Shown here piece by piece: positions 16,330 through 25,143 of a stretch of DNA of 64,000 nt (its first letter is position 1; each line of letters opens with the position of its first letter). Source of the stretch: an uncultured Bacilli bacterium. GTDB taxonomy: Bacteria; Bacillota_I; Bacilli_A; RF39; UBA660. The notes beneath the pieces are model-generated. The model did no database searches, was not told the DNA's origin, and saw only the letters and a list, made by a program, of their open reading frames with translations. A program made the position numbers and the translations under genes. The DNA is taken from contig CAJUQG010000001.1 of the NCBI GenBank assembly GCA_910588025.1, forward strand, positions 1 through 64,000, written 5' to 3'.

Positions 16330-16797
16330 ATGATGAAAAAGATTATTTTATTAGCAAGTGTTTTATTACTATCATTTTTATTGGTAGGATGTACAAAAGA
16401 AACTACGAAAAATATTGAAGGTTCTCTAAATGACATTATGACCAAGCTTTATGAGGGAATTGATGAAAATGAGATGCCAGGTTTAGCAGACAATGTTGAA
16501 TTAAATCAAGAAAACTTTGTAAATTTTGCCTTTGTAGATAACGTAAAATACAAAGAAGCTATTGTAAGTGAACCAGTAATTGGATCTATTCCTCATTCTG
16601 TGGTATTAATACGTTTAGAAAATGCTAGTGATGCTGAGAAAGTTGTAAATGATATTAAAGCAAACGCAAATCCTCGTAAATGGATTTGTACAGAAGCAGA
16701 AAACACTTATGTATTATCAAAAGGCGATTTAGTTCTATTAATTATGTCAAATGAATTAGCTGACAAAATAAAAAATAATTTTGAGAATTTAAAATAG
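16330..16797 (+). CDS. DUF4358-like lipoprotein
   Basis: 155 residues with a lipoprotein signal: hydrophobic core and lipobox LLVGC, Cys21 or 22 by start. The mature part matches the general shape of DUF4358 (a short helix, then FVNFAFVDNVKYKEAIVSEP and a SVVLIRLENASDAEKV segment). That family is often encoded beside MBOAT acyltransferases in clostridia, as here, 9 bases upstream of one. It is anchored on the outer face of the membrane and probably assists surface acylation, which is inference. AGGAG precedes the start; ATG 16333 is an equal alternative. Confidence 0.7.
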   Translation: MMKKIILLASVLLLSFLLVGCTKETTKNIEGSLNDIMTKLYEGIDENEMPGLADNVELNQENFVNFAFVDNVKYKEAIVSEPVIGSIPHSVVLIRLENASDAEKVVNDIKANANPRKWICTEAENTYVLSKGDLVLLIMSNELADKIKNNFENLK

Positions 16798-16806
16798 GGG
16801 AAGAAA

Positions 16807-18183
16807 ATGATTTTTTCAAGTATAAGTTTTCTTTCTCTTTTTTTGCCATTATTACTAAGTGTTTACTATCTATCACCTAAAAAAATTCGAAATATCATTT
16901 TATTATTATTTAGTTTATTTTTCTATTATATGGGTGAAAAATGGTATGTTTTACTACTTGTTTTCACATGCTTTGTAAATTATATTGCTGGTTTATTAAT
17001 GAAAAAATATAATGCTAAAATAGTACTCACCTTAGGTCTTATTTTTAACTTAGGATTACTATTTTATTTTAAATATACGAATTTTTTCTTAAATACTTTT
17101 ATAAATCTTTTTGGGTTTTCCAAAGTTACTTTAAACATAATTTTACCATTAGGTATAAGTTTTTTTACTTTTCAAAATGTAAGCTACTTAATAGATGTTT
17201 ATAAAAAAGGAGTAGAACCCCAAAAAAGCTTCATTACTTATGCAACATATATCACTTTATTTCCCCAACTGATTGCAGGACCAATAGTTCGTTATCAAGA
17301 TGTTGAAAAAGAATTAAGTAGTCGATCAGTTACCTTTACATTATTTAGTGAAGGGGTCAAAAGATTTATTATTGGGCTTAGTAAAAAAGTATTAATTGCT
17401 GATACGATATACCAAGTATACAATACTTTTCTTACAAGTGAATTATCAGCATGTTCTTATCTTTTAATAGGAATATGCTTCACATTACAATTATATTATG
17501 ATTTTTCTGGATACTCAGATATGGCTATCGGATTAGGTAAGATGTTTGGCTTCCAATTGAAAGAAAATTTTAATTATCCATTAATTGCTTCATCAATTAC
17601 CGACTTTTGGAGAAGATGGCACATTTCTTTATCAAGCTTTTTAAAAGACTATGTCTATATTCCTCTAGGAGGAAACAGAAAAGGTACAAAAAGACAAATA
17701 TTTAATCTTTTAATTGTATGGTCACTTACAGGATTATGGCATGGAGCAGATTGGAATTTCATCTTATGGGGATTATATTTCTTTATTTTATTGATTTTTG
17801 AAAAATTTTTCTTAAAAAAATATTTAAAAGAAGGCTTGATTGCTCATTGTTATACATTCATATTCATAATTCTTAGCTTTATTTTATTTAGTATTCCAGA
17901 TCTAAAAGAACTTAGCATTTTTCTAAAAGGATGTTTAGGGATAAATGTAGCTTTTTGGAATCAAGAATTTTTTTACTATTTTCTACAAAGTATCCCTATA
18001 TTATCCATAGCACTACTAGGTATAGGGCCTTGGCTTAAAAATTATTATCAAAAATTACAGAAAGGAAAGTGGAAAAAAGGATTTTATTTTGGAGAAATAT
18101 TCTTCTACTTAAGCTTATTTCTATTTGTTATAGCAAGTACTGTTGCTAGTTCTTATCATCCTTTTATTTACTTTAGGTTTTAA
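16807..18183 (+). CDS. MBOAT O-acyltransferase (AlgI/DltB type)
   Basis: 458-residue polytopic membrane protein that would move acyl groups (acetyl or similar) across the membrane to a surface polymer. Seen: LFPQLIAGPIVRY at 151-163, DFWRRWHISLSSFLKDY at 266-282 followed by YIPLGGNR, and SLTGLWHGADWNF at 306-318 with the conserved His312. These match the AlgI/PatA branch. At least ten hydrophobic segments. The acceptor polymer is not shown; alginate itself is unlikely in this organism. It is flanked by a DUF4358-like lipoprotein and a DHHW protein, forming an acylation cassette. Confidence 0.92.
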   Translation: MIFSSISFLSLFLPLLLSVYYLSPKKIRNIILLLFSLFFYYMGEKWYVLLLVFTCFVNYIAGLLMKKYNAKIVLTLGLIFNLGLLFYFKYTNFFLNTFINLFGFSKVTLNIILPLGISFFTFQNVSYLIDVYKKGVEPQKSFITYATYITLFPQLIAGPIVRYQDVEKELSSRSVTFTLFSEGVKRFIIGLSKKVLIADTIYQVYNTFLTSELSACSYLLIGICFTLQLYYDFSGYSDMAIGLGKMFGFQLKENFNYPLIASSITDFWRRWHISLSSFLKDYVYIPLGGNRKGTKRQIFNLLIVWSLTGLWHGADWNFILWGLYFFILLIFEKFFLKKYLKEGLIAHCYTFIFIILSFILFSIPDLKELSIFLKGCLGINVAFWNQEFFYYFLQSIPILSIALLGIGPWLKNYYQKLQKGKWKKGFYFGEIFFYLSLFLFVIASTVASSYHPFIYFRF

Positions 18184-18184
18184 T

Positions 18185-19237
18185 ATGAAAGATAAAATCA
18201 TTGTGATAGCATTTCTTCTTATAATATTTAGTCTAGGCATCTTACAGTTTTGTATAAAAGACCAAGAATTATCTAAGATAGAGCGTCGCAGATTAACAAC
18301 AATGAAAGATGTTTATGAAGATTTTCCAAATAATTTAGAAAATTATTTAAGTGATCAAATTCCTTTTCGAAATAGCTTTCTAAAATTAAATCAAATATGG
18401 AATCGTAGTATTTTAAGAAATAAAGAACATAATAATTTATATATTCAAGATGATTTCTTAATTGAAAAATTATACCCTTTAAATGAATCGAGTAAAAACA
18501 ATTTTATAAAGAAAATAAATGACATAACTAGTAAATACTTATCTGGGAGTAATTGCTTTTTTGCATTAATTCCAGATAAAAGCTTTTTTCTAAATGATCC
18601 AATATCTTTAAAAATAAATCATGAGAAACTAATGAATGATTTAGAAGTAAATTTAGAAATTCCTTTTATTAATACTAAAAATACTTTTACTTTAACAGAT
18701 TACTTCAAAACAGATATTCACTTAAAGCAAGAAGCATATTTTAAATTCCTTCCACTTTTACAAAAATCTTTTCATTTAGAAGATTTAGAAGTTTCGTACA
18801 CAGAAAAAAATGTTTCTAATTTTAAAGGATCATCATTTTATAAAGCTCCATATTCTTCTTTAGAAGAGTTAACATTTTATGAAAGTGATATAACCAAAAA
18901 CGCCATTGTTTCACATTTGGAATATCAAAACAATTTAATCTATGAAGAGATGGAAGAGGATACACTTGATATGTATAATATTTTTCTAAATGGTCCAAGT
19001 AGCTTGATCAATATTACAAATCCTGCTGCCACAAATGAAAAAGAATTAATTCTTTTTAGGGACTCTTTTGCAAGTAGTCTAGCACCTTTACTACTACCTT
19101 TTTATAAGAAAATAACACTAATTGACTTACGATACATAAAAATGGATTATGTAGCAAATTTAGTTGATTTCCAAAATAAAGATGTGTTATTTATTTATAG
19201 TCCACTTATCATAAATAATAGTTCTATTTTAAAATAA
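18185..19237 (+). CDS. DHHW/AlgX-like extracytoplasmic acylation protein
   Basis: 350 residues with an N-terminal membrane anchor at about 4-23. The early segment ERRRLTTM...FPNNLENYLSDQIPFRNSF is typical of DHHW family proteins. The DHHW motif itself reads TDIHL (Asp177, His179), and a later LFRDSFASSL (Ser294) is the conserved block with a nucleophile Ser, as in SGNH-type AlgJ/AlgX. It would finish transfer to the polymer started by the MBOAT. ATG 18185 is chosen; an in-frame TTG at 18143 would overlap the MBOAT gene. The terminal Trp of DHHW is Leu, a mild departure. Confidence 0.75.
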   Translation: MKDKIIVIAFLLIIFSLGILQFCIKDQELSKIERRRLTTMKDVYEDFPNNLENYLSDQIPFRNSFLKLNQIWNRSILRNKEHNNLYIQDDFLIEKLYPLNESSKNNFIKKINDITSKYLSGSNCFFALIPDKSFFLNDPISLKINHEKLMNDLEVNLEIPFINTKNTFTLTDYFKTDIHLKQEAYFKFLPLLQKSFHLEDLEVSYTEKNVSNFKGSSFYKAPYSSLEELTFYESDITKNAIVSHLEYQNNLIYEEMEEDTLDMYNIFLNGPSSLINITNPAATNEKELILFRDSFASSLAPLLLPFYKKITLIDLRYIKMDYVANLVDFQNKDVLFIYSPLIINNSSILK

Positions 19238-19270
19238 AAAGCAAATCAAAAAAATTAATTTGCTTTTTTT
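19236..19270 (+). terminator. terminator after the acylation cassette
   Basis: AAAAGCAAAT and ATTTGCTTTT arms around 19237-19246 and 19258-19267, with T run to 19270. Confidence 0.8.
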
Positions 19271-19281
19271 CTAGTTTATTT

Positions 19282-19377
19282 TATAATGTTATCAAAGATC
19301 CCAGGAGGTGGGAACATGCGCTTATCAAAATAAGTCTGGCATAAACTTTAGATTATGCCAATAATAGAAAGGCATAA
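19282..19377 (+). promoter_or_regulatory. attenuator-like leader of the ABC-F gene
   Basis: TATAAT at 19282-19287 is a likely -10 box. It is followed by GGAGGTG and a five-codon reading frame, ATG 19316 to TAA 19333, encoding MRLSK. Next come three mutually pairing segments: GGCATAA (19338-19344), TTATGCC (19353-19359) and again GGCATAA (19371-19377). Segment 2 can pair with 1 or with 3, and segment 3 overlaps the GAAAGG ribosome site of the ABC-F gene. No T run follows, so control of translation, not termination, is suggested. Confidence 0.7.
19316..19333 (+). CDS. leader peptide MRLSK
   Basis: Five codons plus stop with a strong GGAGGTG ribosome site ending about 4 bases upstream. It starts with MRL, like the short MRLR macrolide-arrest peptides known from erm leaders, though here Ser-Lys follows. 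It probably serves as a stalling sensor rather than as a functional peptide. Confidence 0.55.
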   Translation: MRLSK

Positions 19378-19379
19378 AA

Positions 19380-20873
19380 ATGTTTGAAGCAAAAGATATA
19401 AGTATCACAATCCAAAATCGATACTTTATAAAAGACTTATCATTCACCTTAAATAAAAAAGACAAATTAGCAATTATTGGAGAAGAAGGTAACGGAAAAT
19501 CTACTCTTGTAAAATGTTTACTTGGGATCTGTGACTATGCAACATTAAAAGGCACAATTAATACTAAAGGAAATACAATTGGCTATCTACCACAGCAACA
19601 AGAAAATACCAAAAAAAGCGTTTTTAACTATTTATTTGACTCTACAAATGCTTATTATAATAAAATCAGTGATTTCTATAAATATTTAAACCAATTAAAT
19701 ATATCTGAAACGCTAATTCATCAAAGCATGTCTTCTTTATCTGGTGGAGAATCTGTAAAAATAAGAATTTTGAAACTTCTTTTAGAAGATTACGATATCC
19801 TTTTTTTCGACGAACCAACAAATGACTTAGATATTGAAACACTAAAATGGCTAGAAGACTTTATTATAAAGTGCGAAAAACCAATTCTTTATGTATCACA
19901 TGATGAAACACTTCTTAAAAAAACTGCTAATATGATTATTCACATAGAGCAAAGAAAGAAAAAAACACAATGTCTTTGTAATGTAGCAAAAATGGATTAC
20001 ACTAGTTATATTGAAACTAGAACAAACAGTTTAGAAAATCAAGCCAGAATTGCTGGAAACGAAAAAAGAGAATTTGAGAAAAAAGAAAAAATACTGAATC
20101 AAATAAAACAAAAAGTAGATTACCAATTAAATACTATTTCTAGAAGCGACCCACATGGTGCAAAATTATTAAAGAAAAAAATGCATAGTATAAAATCCCA
20201 AGAGAAAAAATTAAACCAAACAATAATTACAGAAAAACCAGATGTGGAAGAAGAAATACATTTCTTTTTTGAAAACGAAGAAATACCAAATCATAAAATA
20301 GTTCTAGAAGAAAAAATTTCTGAATTAAAAATTGGAGAAAAAATTCTTTCTAAAAACATCGAACTAAATATCAGCGGACCATCACATGTTTGCATTATAG
20401 GAAAAAATGGAGTAGGGAAATCAACTCTTTTAAAAGCAATTTATGAAAAATTAAAAAACAGAAAAGATTTAAAAGTTGGATATATGCCCCAAAACTATGA
20501 AGAGATTTTAAACTTAGAAGAAAATGTAAGCGATTTTATCACAAATCATAAAGCCTCCGAAATAACAAAATCAAGAATGTATTTAGGGAATATGAATTTT
20601 ACCAAAGAAGAAATGACTACGAAAATTAAAAACTTAAGTAATGGTTCAATCGCAAAACTTCTACTGATAAAATTAGTTTTAGAAGAATGTAATGTATTAA
20701 TATTAGATGAACCAACTAGAAATATAAGTCCTTTATCAAATCCTGTGATCCGAGAAGTCTTAAAAAACTTTAAAGGGACAATTATTAGTATCTCTCATGA
20801 TCGACTTTTTATAAACGAAGTGATGGATGAAATCTATGAATTAACAAAAGAAGGACTAACAAAAATAAAATAG
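19380..20873 (+). CDS. ABC-F ribosome-acting ATPase, possible antibiotic resistance factor
   Basis: 497 residues, two ABC ATPase domains and no membrane segment: the ABC-F pattern. Domain 1: GEEGNGKST at 34-42, LSGGES signature, FFDEPTNDLD Walker B. The linker is a long charged helix pair with SRSDPHGAKLLKKK, the part that reaches the ribosome. Domain 2: GKNGVGKST near 340, signature changed to LSNGS, and LDEPTRNISPLS. The leader with a short reading frame is typical of drug-inducible ABC-F resistance genes; that function is inference. Housekeeping ABC-F proteins usually lack such leaders. Confidence 0.85.
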   Translation: MFEAKDISITIQNRYFIKDLSFTLNKKDKLAIIGEEGNGKSTLVKCLLGICDYATLKGTINTKGNTIGYLPQQQENTKKSVFNYLFDSTNAYYNKISDFYKYLNQLNISETLIHQSMSSLSGGESVKIRILKLLLEDYDILFFDEPTNDLDIETLKWLEDFIIKCEKPILYVSHDETLLKKTANMIIHIEQRKKKTQCLCNVAKMDYTSYIETRTNSLENQARIAGNEKREFEKKEKILNQIKQKVDYQLNTISRSDPHGAKLLKKKMHSIKSQEKKLNQTIITEKPDVEEEIHFFFENEEIPNHKIVLEEKISELKIGEKILSKNIELNISGPSHVCIIGKNGVGKSTLLKAIYEKLKNRKDLKVGYMPQNYEEILNLEENVSDFITNHKASEITKSRMYLGNMNFTKEEMTTKIKNLSNGSIAKLLLIKLVLEECNVLILDEPTRNISPLSNPVIREVLKNFKGTIISISHDRLFINEVMDEIYELTKEGLTKIK

Positions 20874-20884
20874 AAAAGAGTTAT

Positions 20885-21157
20885 ATGAAAACAGAATTAA
20901 CGACGATACCAAATGTTGGAAAAAGAACAAAACAAGCGTTAGAAAACATTGGGATTACATGTGTTGAAGATTTAAAAGGCCAAGATCCTGAAGACTTATA
21001 TTTGAAAGATTCTATAAAAAAAGGATTTGAAGAAGATAAATGTCAATTATATTTATTACGAATGGCCGTTTATTACGCAGATCATAATACGCATGAAAAA
21101 GAAAAATTAAAATGGTGGTATTGGAAAGACAAAAAATATCCAGAGAAAAAAGATTAA
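20885..21157 (+). CDS. helix-hairpin-helix protein (Cdd1-like)
   Basis: 90 residues. TIPNVGKRTKQALENIGI at 7-24 is a helix-hairpin-helix, followed by EDLKGQDPEDLY and a helical end with CQLYLLRMAVYYA. This matches the small Cdd1 family (PF11731), thought to bind nucleic acid; no enzyme activity is known. It begins 11 bases after the ABC-F stop with AAAAGAG upstream, so it is probably co-transcribed. Cytoplasmic. Confidence 0.7.
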   Translation: MKTELTTIPNVGKRTKQALENIGITCVEDLKGQDPEDLYLKDSIKKGFEEDKCQLYLLRMAVYYADHNTHEKEKLKWWYWKDKKYPEKKD

Positions 21158-21182
21158 AAAGCAAGCCAAAAGTTTGCTTTTT
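21156..21182 (+). terminator. terminator after the HhH gene
   Basis: AAAAAGCAA (21156-21164) pairs with TTTGCTTTTT (21173-21182). Confidence 0.75.
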
Positions 21183-21232
21183 AAATGGATAACAATACAT
21201 TTGTATGCTATAATAAAAAAAGGAAGTGACTT

Positions 21233-22540
21233 ATGAGAAATTTATTTGAAGATAACGATTCCTATGAATACAAACCCTTAGCAGAAAAAATGCGTCCTCA
21301 AAAATTGGAAGAATTTTTTGGACAAGAAGAGATAGTAGGAAAGAATTCTCCTATTCGAAAAATGATTGAAAATGATGCTATAACCTCTATGATTTTATGG
21401 GGACCTCCTGGGGTTGGAAAAACAACAATTGCTAAAATCATTGCCCATCAAACAAACTCTGCATTTTATGAATTATCTGCTGTTACTGCTGGAGTAAAAG
21501 AAATTAAAGAGTTAATAGAACTTGCCAAGTTTAATAAAGCAAGCAAAAAGAAAACCATTGTTTTCGTAGATGAAATTCATCGCTTTAACAAAAGTCAACA
21601 AGATGCCTTCTTACCACATGTAGAAAATGGCAATATTATATTAATTGGAGCAACAACAGAAAATCCTTCATTTGAAGTAAATTCAGCTCTTTTATCAAGA
21701 AGTAAAGTCTATGTTTTAAAAAGCTTAACGCACGAAGAAATTATTGGCATTTTAAAACGTGCTTTAAAAGAAACAGAATTTCAAAATGTCGTAATAGAAA
21801 AAGGAGTATTAGAAATCATTGCTAAACTAAGTAATGGGGATGCTAGAACTTCATTAAATACATTAGAAAATGTGATTAATATTACTCCACTAACAAAAGA
21901 AAAGAAAGTAATTAACAAGGAGACTCTAAAGCACTCTTTACAAAGCAAAGTATTTCTTTATGATAAAAAAGGAGAACAGCACTACAATTTAATCTCAGCA
22001 CTTCATAAATCTATGCGAAATAGTGATCCAGATGCTGCTATTTATTACTTAGCAAGAATGCTTGAAGCAGGAGAAGATCCTCTTTATATTGCAAGAAGAC
22101 TAATTCGCTTTGCTTCTGAAGATATCGGTCTTGCTAATCCAAATGCCTTGGTACAAGCTACTACAGTTTATAACGCTTGTCATTATAATGGAATGCCTGA
22201 ATGTAATGTAAATTTAACACAAGCAGTCGTCTATTTAAGTTTAAGTCCTAAATCAAATGCCCTATATATGGCTTATCAAAGTGCTTCAAAAGACGCAAAG
22301 AGCACGATGGAAGAGACTGTCCCATTAAATCTTAGAAATGCGGTAACAAAATTAGATGAAGAACTTGGAAATGGTGCACATTATCAATACGCACATGATT
22401 TTGAAAATAAAATAACGAACATGCAATGTCTACCAGATTCATTAAAAGATAAAACTTATTATTATCCAACTAATAGCGGACATGAGAGTAAATGGAAAGA
22501 AATTTTAAAGAAAATAAAAGAAATCAAGAAAAAGATTTAA
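21233..22540 (+). CDS. rarA: RarA (MgsA), replication-associated recombination ATPase
   Basis: AAA+ clamp-loader-like ATPase that acts at stalled forks. PLAEKMRPQKLEEFFGQEE opens the family domain, Walker A is GPPGVGKTT near 59-67, Walker B is VFVDEIHRFNKSQQDAFLP, sensor 1 GATTENPSF. The C-terminal MgsA_C part contains KSMRNSDPDAAIYYLARMLEAGEDP and the PNALVQA segment. 435 residues is the usual length. AGGAAGTG precedes the start. Confidence 0.95.
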   Translation: MRNLFEDNDSYEYKPLAEKMRPQKLEEFFGQEEIVGKNSPIRKMIENDAITSMILWGPPGVGKTTIAKIIAHQTNSAFYELSAVTAGVKEIKELIELAKFNKASKKKTIVFVDEIHRFNKSQQDAFLPHVENGNIILIGATTENPSFEVNSALLSRSKVYVLKSLTHEEIIGILKRALKETEFQNVVIEKGVLEIIAKLSNGDARTSLNTLENVINITPLTKEKKVINKETLKHSLQSKVFLYDKKGEQHYNLISALHKSMRNSDPDAAIYYLARMLEAGEDPLYIARRLIRFASEDIGLANPNALVQATTVYNACHYNGMPECNVNLTQAVVYLSLSPKSNALYMAYQSASKDAKSTMEETVPLNLRNAVTKLDEELGNGAHYQYAHDFENKITNMQCLPDSLKDKTYYYPTNSGHESKWKEILKKIKEIKKKI

Positions 22541-22589
22541 CTACTTTTTCTTTTTTTATCCAAAAATTTTTTAAAATATTAAAAAAGGA

Positions 22590-22619
22590 TTGACAGTTGA
22601 ATTTATATTCAATTATAAT
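22590..22619 (+). promoter_or_regulatory. promoter of the metal-resistance operon
   Basis: TTGACA at 22590-22595 and TATAAT at 22614-22619, spacer 18. Two palindromes overlap and follow it. Confidence 0.88.
22597..22612 (+). promoter_or_regulatory. operator palindrome 1 (CadC/ArsR-type)
   Basis: TTGAAT-TTAT-ATTCAA, a perfect 6-6 inverted repeat lying in the promoter spacer, where repressor binding would block polymerase. Assigned to the ArsR-family gene that follows. Confidence 0.7.
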
Positions 22620-22622
22620 GTA

Positions 22623-22646
22623 ATAGTTGAACAATTTCTCAACTAT
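22623..22646 (+). promoter_or_regulatory. operator palindrome 2 (CadC/ArsR-type)
   Basis: ATAGTTGA and TCAACTAT with an 8-base centre, a perfect inverted repeat just downstream of the -10 box. Both palindromes share TTGA/TCAA. Confidence 0.7.
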
Positions 22647-22674
22647 CGAATATAATGAAGAAAGAAGGTGTTTT

Positions 22675-23034
22675 ATGGCTCGTTGTGAATTTTCATGTGA
22701 TTGTAACATCATTCATGAACAAACAGTAAGTCAAGTAATAAGTGAAATGCCAAACGAAATAACTTTAAATCGTTTAGCAAACCTATATAAACTAATTGGA
22801 GATACAACAAGATGTCAAATATTATTTGCACTAGAACAAAGTGAAATGTGTGTCTGTGATTTAGCAAATGTTTTAAATATGACCAAATCAGCTGTTTCCC
22901 ATCAATTAGCAGTATTAAGACAAAATGAAATAGTAAAATGTCGAAGAAATGGAAAAGAAGTTTATTATTCTCTAAAGGATGAACATATCACAAAACTCTT
23001 TTTAGTTGGCTTAGAACATATAAAACACGAATAA
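22675..23034 (+). CDS. CadC-type ArsR/SmtB metal-sensing repressor
   Basis: 119 residues, winged helix. Metal ligands as in CadC: N-terminal CEFSCDC (Cys4, Cys8, Cys10) and EMCVCDL in helix alpha-3, the thiolate site that senses Cd, Pb or similar soft metals. The recognition helix is MTKSAVSHQLAVLR. The C-terminal KDEHITKLFLVGLEH resembles the second (SmtB-type) metal site. ATG 22675 is chosen for its GAAGGTG site; an in-frame TTG at 22627 lies in operator 2. It heads an operon of HMA and P1B-ATPase genes and should repress it. Confidence 0.93.
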   Translation: MARCEFSCDCNIIHEQTVSQVISEMPNEITLNRLANLYKLIGDTTRCQILFALEQSEMCVCDLANVLNMTKSAVSHQLAVLRQNEIVKCRRNGKEVYYSLKDEHITKLFLVGLEHIKHE

Positions 23035-23056
23035 TGAGAAAGAAGGAAAATTTTAA

Positions 23057-23281
23057 ATGACAAAATACAAATATAAAATAAAAAATTTAGATTGTGCAAA
23101 CTGTGCGAATTCTTTAGAATTAGCTCTACAAAAAATAGAAGGATTAGAAAATATAGCAATCAGTTTTATGACAGAAAAACTAAACTTTGAATGCGAAGAA
23201 AATGAGAAAGAAAAGTATTTAGAAAAAATAAAAACCATAATTCAAAAAGAAGAACCAGATGTAGAAATAGAAGAGGTATAA
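23057..23281 (+). CDS. free-standing heavy-metal-associated (HMA) domain protein
   Basis: 74 residues with the beta-alpha-beta HMA pattern; metal site LDCANCAN (Cys13, Cys16). The next gene, a CadA-type ATPase starting 2 bases later, lacks its own N-terminal HMA domain, so this is probably that domain encoded separately. It would deliver metal to the pump. The C-terminal stretch is acidic, as seen in Zn/Cd pumps. Confidence 0.85.
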   Translation: MTKYKYKIKNLDCANCANSLELALQKIEGLENIAISFMTEKLNFECEENEKEKYLEKIKTIIQKEEPDVEIEEV

Positions 23282-23283
23282 AA

Positions 23284-25143
23284 ATGAATTCTAAACAACA
23301 AAGAATGATTTTAAAAATCACTTTATCAGGAATTATTATGCTACTTGGAATGTCTTTGCCTTTTCAAGATTTTTTCTACAATCAAATTCTTTTTATAATT
23401 GCATATATGATTATTGGTTATGATATCATCATAAAATCATGCAAAAATATCTTACGTGGAAAAGTTTTTGACGAAAACTTTCTTATGACTATTGCTACAA
23501 TAGGAGCTATATTAATAAAGGAATATAACGAAGCAGTAGCTGTTATGTTGTTTTATCAAATTGGAGAATTGTTTCAAAGTTATGCAGTAAGAGAATCTCG
23601 AAAATCGATTACCAATTTAATGAATATACGTCCAGATTATGCTAACGTTTATCGAAAAAATAAGTGGCTTAAAGTAAATCCAAATGAAGTAGATCTAAAC
23701 GAAACTATCTTAGTTAAACCAGGAGAAAAAATTCCTCTTGATGGTATTATCATAAAGGGATCTTCAAAATTAAATACGATGGCTTTAACTGGTGAATCAC
23801 TTCCTCAATCAGTAAGTAAAAATGACACCGTATTAAATGGATGCATAAATTTAGAAGGAATATTAGAAATCAAAGTAACAACAGAATTTTCAGAATCAAC
23901 AGTTATGAAAATACTAGAACTAGTTGAAACCGCTACAAATAGAAAATCAAAATCTGAAAACTTTATTAGCAAATTTGCAAGATTATATACACCAATTGTT
24001 GTTATACTAGCTATATCCTTAGCTATCATTCCACCATTACTTTTTTCGGATGCTACATTTTCTTCATGGCTTTATCGAGCTTTATCATTTTTGGTAGTAT
24101 CTTGTCCTTGTGCTTTAGTAATTTCAATTCCTTTAAGTTTTTTTGGAGGACTTGGAGCAGCATCTAAAATGGGTATTTTAATTAAAGGTAGTAACTACTT
24201 AGAAGCGTTATCCAAAACAGAAATTGTTGTATGTGATAAAACAGGAACTCTTACTGAAGGCGAATTTAAAGTCCAAGAAATTCAAGAAGTAAATATGAAA
24301 AAAGATGAATTATTAAAAAATGTTGCCTATGCGGAATATTTTTCCAATCATCCAATTGCTTTTTCTCTAAAAAAAGCTTATGGCAAAGAAATTGAAGAAG
24401 ATAAAATCAAAGATTTTAAAGAATTAAGTGGAAAAGGAATAAGCGCTATTGTTTCAAACCATAATGTTTTAATTGGAAATGAGAAATTAATGCAAGAATT
24501 TTCTATTGAAATAGAGAAAAAAAAGACAACTAATACTCAAATTTTCGTTGCTATTGATCATGTATTTAGTGGATCAATCATAATAGGAGATACCATAAAA
24601 CAAAGTGTTCTAGATTTTACTGAAAATTTAAAACATCAAGGAATTAAAAAAACAGTGATACTTACAGGAGATGAAGAAAATATCAGTAAAAAGATTTCAT
24701 CCCTTCTAAAATTTGATGAATATCATGCTAAATTACTTCCGCAAGATAAAGTCGCTTGGATAGAAAATTTAATAACACAAAAATCATCTAACGGAAAAGT
24801 ATTGTTTTTAGGAGATGGCGTAAATGACGCTCCGGTATTAGCTCGTAGTGATATTGGCTGTGCTATGGGTGGACTTGGAAGTGATGCTGCAATTGAATCA
24901 TCTGATATTGTTATTATGAACGATGATCCATCTAAACTAATCGACGCCATTAAACTTTCTAAAAAAACAATGAAGATCGTGAAAGAAAACATCATTTTTG
25001 CAATAAGTGTTAAAATAATAGTATTAATATTAAGTGCACTAGGCCTTGCATCAATGTGGTGGGCCGTATTTGCAGATGTCGGAGTTTCTGTAATTTCTAT
25101 TATAAATGCCTTAAGAATTTTAAAAGGAGTTAAAAAGAAATGA
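23284..25143 (+). CDS. cadA: P1B-type Zn/Cd/Pb-exporting ATPase (CadA/ZntA group)
   Basis: 619-residue membrane pump. Transmembrane metal motif SCPCAL near 273-278, TGES in the actuator domain, phosphorylation site CDKTGT with Asp near 318, HP motif in FSNHPIAF, and GDGVNDAPVLA. The last helices read GLASMWWAVFADVGVSVI with the Asp typical of the Zn/Cd group (P1B-2). No N-terminal HMA domain; the adjacent 74-residue protein supplies one. Its stop overlaps the copper ATPase start (ATGA). Expected repression by the CadC-type protein. Confidence 0.92.
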   Translation: MNSKQQRMILKITLSGIIMLLGMSLPFQDFFYNQILFIIAYMIIGYDIIIKSCKNILRGKVFDENFLMTIATIGAILIKEYNEAVAVMLFYQIGELFQSYAVRESRKSITNLMNIRPDYANVYRKNKWLKVNPNEVDLNETILVKPGEKIPLDGIIIKGSSKLNTMALTGESLPQSVSKNDTVLNGCINLEGILEIKVTTEFSESTVMKILELVETATNRKSKSENFISKFARLYTPIVVILAISLAIIPPLLFSDATFSSWLYRALSFLVVSCPCALVISIPLSFFGGLGAASKMGILIKGSNYLEALSKTEIVVCDKTGTLTEGEFKVQEIQEVNMKKDELLKNVAYAEYFSNHPIAFSLKKAYGKEIEEDKIKDFKELSGKGISAIVSNHNVLIGNEKLMQEFSIEIEKKKTTNTQIFVAIDHVFSGSIIIGDTIKQSVLDFTENLKHQGIKKTVILTGDEENISKKISSLLKFDEYHAKLLPQDKVAWIENLITQKSSNGKVLFLGDGVNDAPVLARSDIGCAMGGLGSDAAIESSDIVIMNDDPSKLIDAIKLSKKTMKIVKENIIFAISVKIIVLILSALGLASMWWAVFADVGVSVISIINALRILKGVKKK

